Positions 60,191 to 64,000 of a stretch of 64,000 nt of DNA are shown here, one piece after another. The DNA is from Paenibacillus sp. FSL H7-0331 (GTDB lineage: Bacteria > Bacillota > Bacilli > Paenibacillales > NBRC-103111): the NCBI RefSeq assembly GCF_001956045.1, contig NZ_MRTH01000001.1:124001-188000 (forward strand). The letters are read 5' to 3'. The notes beneath the pieces were generated by a model, which saw nothing but the letters and a program-made list of their open reading frames with translations, did not search any database and was not told the DNA's origin. Both the position numbers and the translations under genes were made by a program. The stretch's first letter is position 1. The number at the start of each line of letters is the position of its first letter.

Positions 60191-61262
60191 CTTGTGTCAA
60201 TAGCTCGATCGCCCGATCCATATGTTCAACATCACGGAAGGATAATCGCAAGTTGCCAGGGACATCCTCACGGCTTTCGATAATATGAATATTGCTCAGG
60301 TTGATTTTGTTATTTCCCAGCAGCATCGTAATCTGCCCGATAATCCCGGGGTGATCTGGAACCTCATCCACATATATTTCAAATACGGATGAAAGCACAC
60401 CTTTACGACGCTCCGGCAGGCTGCTGCGAAACTCATTGGCTTTACGGAACTCGGCCTCAATCCCCTGTCCATTATCATCCTTTAAGAGTTGAATAAAATG
60501 GGCAATTTCTGAGTTCCAATCGACCAGCAGCTTCAATAGCACTTCCCGATTATCGCTTAATATATCCCGCCAAATGATCGGGTCTCCAGATGCAATTCGA
60601 GTCAAATCCCTGAAACCGCCAGCTGCCAGGTTCTCATACAAATTGTTGGATTGATTATAGCCAGCTATTTGATTAACCAGAGCAACGGCAATAATATGCG
60701 GAAGATGGCTAATCGCACCCACGATATCATCATGGAGACTGGAATCGACTTTAATAATATGAGCTCTAGTCCAGCGAAGCAATGCAGCAAGCCTGTCATA
60801 AGCCTCCTGGGGTGTTTGCTCCATCGGTGTAAGCACATAAAATGCGTTCTCGTACAAATACGGACTGGCCGCTTCCACTCCTGTCTTCTCACTGCCTGCC
60901 ATCGGATGCCCACCGATAAAATAGGCATCTTTAAAATCAAGCCGCTCTGCACACGCACTTATGGAAGCTTTAGTACTGCCCGCGTCCGTAATGATACATC
61001 CCGGTTTCAGCTCTAGGCGTGACAATTGATTTAAGTAATCTTCCATATTTCCAACAGGAACACATAGAAAAATAAAATCAGCGTCAGTCGCAGCCTCTTC
61101 CATCGACACCGTAGCATGATCAACTACACCATGCTTCAAATATTTGTCCACGGACCGTGGGTTATTGGAATGGCCGACGACATACAGCTCAGGTTTTCCT
61201 TTAAAACAGAGCGCCAGAGAGCCGCCAATCAGGCCCACTCCAAATATAGCAATTTTTATCAT
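60168..61262 (-). CDS. tyrA: Prephenate dehydrogenase TyrA with C-terminal ACT domain
   Basis: TyrA oxidises prephenate to 4-hydroxyphenylpyruvate with NAD, in tyrosine synthesis. The 364 residues have the nucleotide loop AIFGVGLIGGSLALCFKG (about 4-21), the substrate-binding FIGGHPMAGSEKTGVEAA and DDIVGAISHLPHIIAVAL, and an ACT domain (about 295-364; YVDEVPDHPGIIGQITMLLG) for feedback by tyrosine. GGGAGGG lies about 11 bases before the ATG. The order hisC-tyrA is as in Bacillus; aroE is not here. Confidence 0.96.
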   Translation of the reverse strand: MIKIAIFGVGLIGGSLALCFKGKPELYVVGHSNNPRSVDKYLKHGVVDHATVSMEEAATDADFIFLCVPVGNMEDYLNQLSRLELKPGCIITDAGSTKASISACAERLDFKDAYFIGGHPMAGSEKTGVEAASPYLYENAFYVLTPMEQTPQEAYDRLAALLRWTRAHIIKVDSSLHDDIVGAISHLPHIIAVALVNQIAGYNQSNNLYENLAAGGFRDLTRIASGDPIIWRDILSDNREVLLKLLVDWNSEIAHFIQLLKDDNGQGIEAEFRKANEFRSSLPERRKGVLSSVFEIYVDEVPDHPGIIGQITMLLGNNKINLSNIHIIESREDVPGNLRLSFRDVEHMDRAIELLTQENYTVHV

Positions 61263-61292
61263 TGAAGCTCAAACCCTCCCAAAACCGTCCGC

Positions 61293-62393
61293 CTACACAC
61301 CCGCAGTTACTTCATTAAGCGCTAACTGCAGCGCACCGATAAACTTCTCATTTTGTTCCTGGCTTCCAACCGTCACACGAATCATAGTCGGCAGCTGCCA
61401 AGTCGGGTCATGACGAATAATAATGCCCTTGCGAAGCAGTGAATCAAATACCTGCGCACCTGAGCGCTGTACATCCACCATCATAAAATTGCCATGTGCA
61501 GGATAAAACGGCAGCTTAAGTGCTTTGAACTGCTCAGATAAATATACGATACCTTGAGCATTGGCCTCGCGGCAGTCGTTAATAAAGGCTTCATCCTGAA
61601 TTGCAGCGAGCGCAGCCTTTTGAGCAAATCCGGTCGTATTGAAAGGCTCGCGGACTTGATTGATCGAACGGATCACTTCGGGATGTCCAATACCATAGCC
61701 AATCCGCAGGGAGGCAAGTCCATATATTTTGGAGAAGGTACGAAGTACGATAGCATTTTTATATTGATTTACTAGTGCAATGCTATCCGGGTAGTCCCCG
61801 CTTACATTGTACTCGGCATAAGCTTCATCAAGTACGACCAACACATGGGCAGGTACAGCATTCAGAAAATCAACAACCTCTTGATGAGAATTCATCGTGC
61901 CTGTCGGGTTGTTAGGATTGCATAGCCAAATAATTTTGGTGCGTTCGCTAATTCGATCCAGCATCGCCTGCAAATCATGCGTACCATCCTTCAAAGGCAC
62001 CTCTATACTTACAGCGCCTTCAATCTCGGCATTATGCTTATATTGTGGGAATGTCGGGAACGCCATAATGTTCTCGTCGCCCGGAACCAAATAGGCACGC
62101 GCCAGCATCAAAATAATTTCATCAGAGCCGGCTCCAAAAATCACCTGATCCGTTCCTACATTGAAATGCTTGGCAACAGCAGCCGTTAATTCTACAGCTC
62201 CGCCATCTGGATAAATGCTGGCTTGATCAATATTCGCAATGATGGCTTCTTTTGCTTTGGGTGAGCAGCCAAATGGATTCTCATTTGAAGCCAGCTTAAT
62301 AACTTCGGTTAAGCCAAGCTCTCTTTTTACTTCATCCATGGGCTTGCCCGGTTTATAAACAGGAAGATGAACAATATTTTTCTTTGGTTGCAC
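61293..62393 (-). CDS. hisC: Histidinol-phosphate / aromatic aminotransferase HisC
   Basis: A 366-residue class I/II PLP aminotransferase. The PLP Lys is in RTFSKIYGLASLRIGYG, with IKLASNENPFGCSPKA at the N-terminus and WLCNPNNPTGTM and VVLDEAYAEY in the middle. In Bacillus the enzyme serves both histidine and tyrosine/phenylalanine synthesis, which fits its place between trpA and tyrA. The best start is the GTG at 62393 (MQPKKNIVHLPVYKPGKP), with GGAG eight bases before it; a TTG at 62411 has no ribosome binding site. Confidence 0.95.
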   Translation of the reverse strand: MQPKKNIVHLPVYKPGKPMDEVKRELGLTEVIKLASNENPFGCSPKAKEAIIANIDQASIYPDGGAVELTAAVAKHFNVGTDQVIFGAGSDEIILMLARAYLVPGDENIMAFPTFPQYKHNAEIEGAVSIEVPLKDGTHDLQAMLDRISERTKIIWLCNPNNPTGTMNSHQEVVDFLNAVPAHVLVVLDEAYAEYNVSGDYPDSIALVNQYKNAIVLRTFSKIYGLASLRIGYGIGHPEVIRSINQVREPFNTTGFAQKAALAAIQDEAFINDCREANAQGIVYLSEQFKALKLPFYPAHGNFMMVDVQRSGAQVFDSLLRKGIIIRHDPTWQLPTMIRVTVGSQEQNEKFIGALQLALNEVTAGV

Positions 62394-62471
62394 GCAGGTC
62401 ACTCCATTCAAGAATTGATGTTTCCATTCGTAACCACTATTTTAACTTATTTACGGTTCGCTTGCCAATCA

Positions 62472-63284
62472 TTACGACCCTATTAATTTGCTCACAAAAT
62501 CATCAATCTGCTGCAAAGCTTGCGGTCGAGTCGCTGCATCTGCAAATAAAGGCAGCACTTCTTCAACCTGACGCACCAGAGCACTGCCTACCACTATACC
62601 ATCACAGCTTTGCGCGAATTTGGCAAATTGTTCGTGAGTGGAAATACCGAAGCCTACCGCAATCGGAAGTGTCGTAGCTGCTCGGACTGTCTCGATAAAC
62701 TGATCAATTCCGCTATGGAATTGGGTTCTCGTACCTGTCACACCAAGTGAAGATACACAATAAACAAAACCCGATGCACGGGTGACAATCCGCTCAATGC
62801 GTTCCTTGGAAGTTGGTGCTACCAACGGGATGAGATGAATCCCATGGGCTTTAGCCAATGTCTGTACCTCCTGATCCTCCTCCATAGGCAGATCCGGAAT
62901 AATAAGACCGCTAATATCGCTTTCCTGCAGCAGCGGGAATATCTTGTCCAAGCCCAGCTGCAGCACTGGATTATAGTAAGTAAACAGAATGAAGGGTAAT
63001 TCACAGCCTTCGCTTCTAGCCACGCGTGCAGCTTCAATGCAATCTCTGATCGATATTTGATGGCTGCCTAATGCTCGTTGTGAAGAACGCTGAATGACCG
63101 GACCATCTGCGAGCGGATCCGAATAGGGAACTCCCAGCTCCACAATGCTTGCTCCGGATTGCTCCAATTGTTTAATGATATCGATCGAGGTTCTCACATC
63201 TGGATCCCCAATCGTTAGAAATGGGATAAAAGCAGGCTTCTGCTGCTCCTTAAGCTCGGCAAATTTACGATCAATGCGATTCAT
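62472..63284 (-). CDS. trpA: Tryptophan synthase alpha chain TrpA
   Basis: TrpA splits indole-3-glycerol phosphate into indole and glyceraldehyde 3-phosphate; indole passes through a channel to TrpB. The 270-residue TIM barrel has [11 protein letters not shown], the catalytic Glu and Asp in [18 protein letters not shown], and the phosphate loop [12 protein letters not shown]. It overlaps the trpB 3' end by 14 bp, the classic coupled arrangement. Confidence 0.97.
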   Translation of the reverse strand: MNRIDRKFAELKEQQKPAFIPFLTIGDPDVRTSIDIIKQLEQSGASIVELGVPYSDPLADGPVIQRSSQRALGSHQISIRDCIEAARVARSEGCELPFILFTYYNPVLQLGLDKIFPLLQESDISGLIIPDLPMEEDQEVQTLAKAHGIHLIPLVAPTSKERIERIVTRASGFVYCVSSLGVTGTRTQFHSGIDQFIETVRAATTLPIAVGFGISTHEQFAKFAQSCDGIVVGSALVRQVEEVLPLFADAATRPQALQQIDDFVSKLIGS

Positions 63285-64000
63285 TAGCGTCGCCTCCCAA
63301 ATACTTCATAATCGCTTCTACATCCTTATCGCCGCGACCTGACAAACTGACGATAATGATCTCGTCCTTGCCCATCGTAGGTGCAACCTTCATCGTTTGT
63401 GCAATGGCATGCGCACTTTCCAGTGCAGGAATAATCCCCTCCGTGCGGCTGAGCAGCTGCAGTGCATCCAGTGCTTCCTGATCCGTAATCGGATAGTACT
63501 CGGCACGATTGGAATCCTTTAAATAAGCATGCTCTGGGCCAATCCCCGGATAATCCAGACCTGCCGAGATTGAATGTGCTTCTTGAACCTGCCCGAATTG
63601 GTCCTGCAGCAAGTAACTCATTGAGCCTTGGAACACACCATGACTGCCCTTCGTCATTGTAGCCGCATGCAGCTTGGTGTCAATCCCTTTACCCGCCGCC
63701 TCAGCACCAATCAAGCGGACACTCGTATCCCCAACGAATGGGTAAAAGATTCCGATTGCATTGCTGCCTCCACCAACTGCTGCAATGATCGTATCCGGTA
63801 GTCTGCCTTCCTGCTCCAAAATCTGTCTGCGGGACTCATCTCCGATAATGCGTTGAAAATCGCGAACCATCATTGGATATGGATGCGGGCCTGTCGCCGA
63901 ACCAAGAATGTAGAACGTATCGTCAACATGACTGACCCAATAACGCAGTGTTTCGTTGCATGCATCCTTCAGAGTACGAGTTCCTGATACGACCGGAACA
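63271..64000 (-). CDS. trpB: Tryptophan synthase beta chain TrpB, 3' part only
   Basis: The frame runs open to the end of the window, so about 242 C-terminal residues are seen and the start lies outside. The PLP phosphate loop [15 protein letters not shown] and the C-terminal Ser motif [13 protein letters not shown] identify TrpB, which joins indole and serine. The PLP lysine lies beyond the window edge. The upstream end still reads as TrpB (e.g. [20 protein letters not shown]), so no break is seen. Confidence 0.96.
   Translation of the reverse strand, partial: VPVVSGTRTLKDACNETLRYWVSHVDDTFYILGSATGPHPYPMMVRDFQRIIGDESRRQILEQEGRLPDTIIAAVGGGSNAIGIFYPFVGDTSVRLIGAEAAGKGIDTKLHAATMTKGSHGVFQGSMSYLLQDQFGQVQEAHSISAGLDYPGIGPEHAYLKDSNRAEYYPITDQEALDALQLLSRTEGIIPALESAHAIAQTMKVAPTMGKDEIIIVSLSGRGDKDVEAIMKYLGGDANESH

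Overview
The window reads as a piece of a Paenibacillus-like chromosome (Firmicutes, spore former). Pointers are the gene content and order, the many strong AGGAGG-type ribosome binding sites, the sporulation genes (spoVD, spoVE, ypjB), an SLH-domain surface protein, bacillithiol genes (bshA, bshB1) and a menaquinol:cytochrome c oxidoreductase of the b6/c1 type. Almost everything lies on the minus strand. Only the DUF47/pit pair and the YitT-family gene are on the plus strand. There are no rRNA or tRNA genes, insertion sequences, prophages or CRISPR arrays that I can see.

Region 1 (about 1-15.1 kb, minus) is the division and cell wall (dcw) cluster, transcribed mraZ-rsmH-ftsL-pbpB-spoVD-murE-murF-mraY-murD-spoVE-murG. 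It is preceded by a four-repeat MraZ operator and is interrupted between murF and mraY by about 720 bp of inverted and direct repeats. Region 2 (15.1-32.9 kb) holds envelope and membrane functions: a DUF4349 lipoprotein, a heterodimeric ABC exporter, a double-GTPase bacterial dynamin, endonuclease III, an SLH protein followed on the chromosome by a GerMN lipoprotein and an amidase, and a shortened FtsH-like protease coupled to a small membrane-anchored partner. Region 3 (33-37 kb) has tseB/ypmB, mtaD, and a divergent DUF47/Pit phosphate transport pair.

Region 4 (37-56 kb) follows the Bacillus subtilis order rex/dinG-panDCB-birA-cca-bshA-bshB1-mgsA-dapB-mazG-ypjC-ypjB-ypjA-qcrCBA-ypiF. It links pantothenate, biotin, bacillithiol, lysine/DAP and respiratory genes. 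Region 5 (56-64 kb) has a stand-alone IDEAL protein, a gamma carbonic anhydrase, an unknown 374-residue protein, a histidine phosphatase, an ECF sigma/anti-sigma pair, and then tyrA, hisC, trpA and the 3' part of trpB.

The most unusual signals are non-coding. (1) A 37-41 bp hairpin-forming tandem repeat occurs in three separate places (upstream of rsmH, the DUF47 gene and ypjB). Each time it is in the same orientation and its last unit runs directly into the Shine-Dalgarno sequence of the next gene. (2) A 579 bp imperfectly symmetric repeat element supplies the last codons and stop of murF. (3) A leader with an intrinsic terminator precedes panB. (4) A consensus sigma-A promoter is followed within about 60 bp by a strong terminator in front of the sigma operon. 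(5) A 26 bp palindrome sits on the promoter of the FtsH-like operon. All functional calls come from reading the sequence and general family knowledge; no database search was possible.
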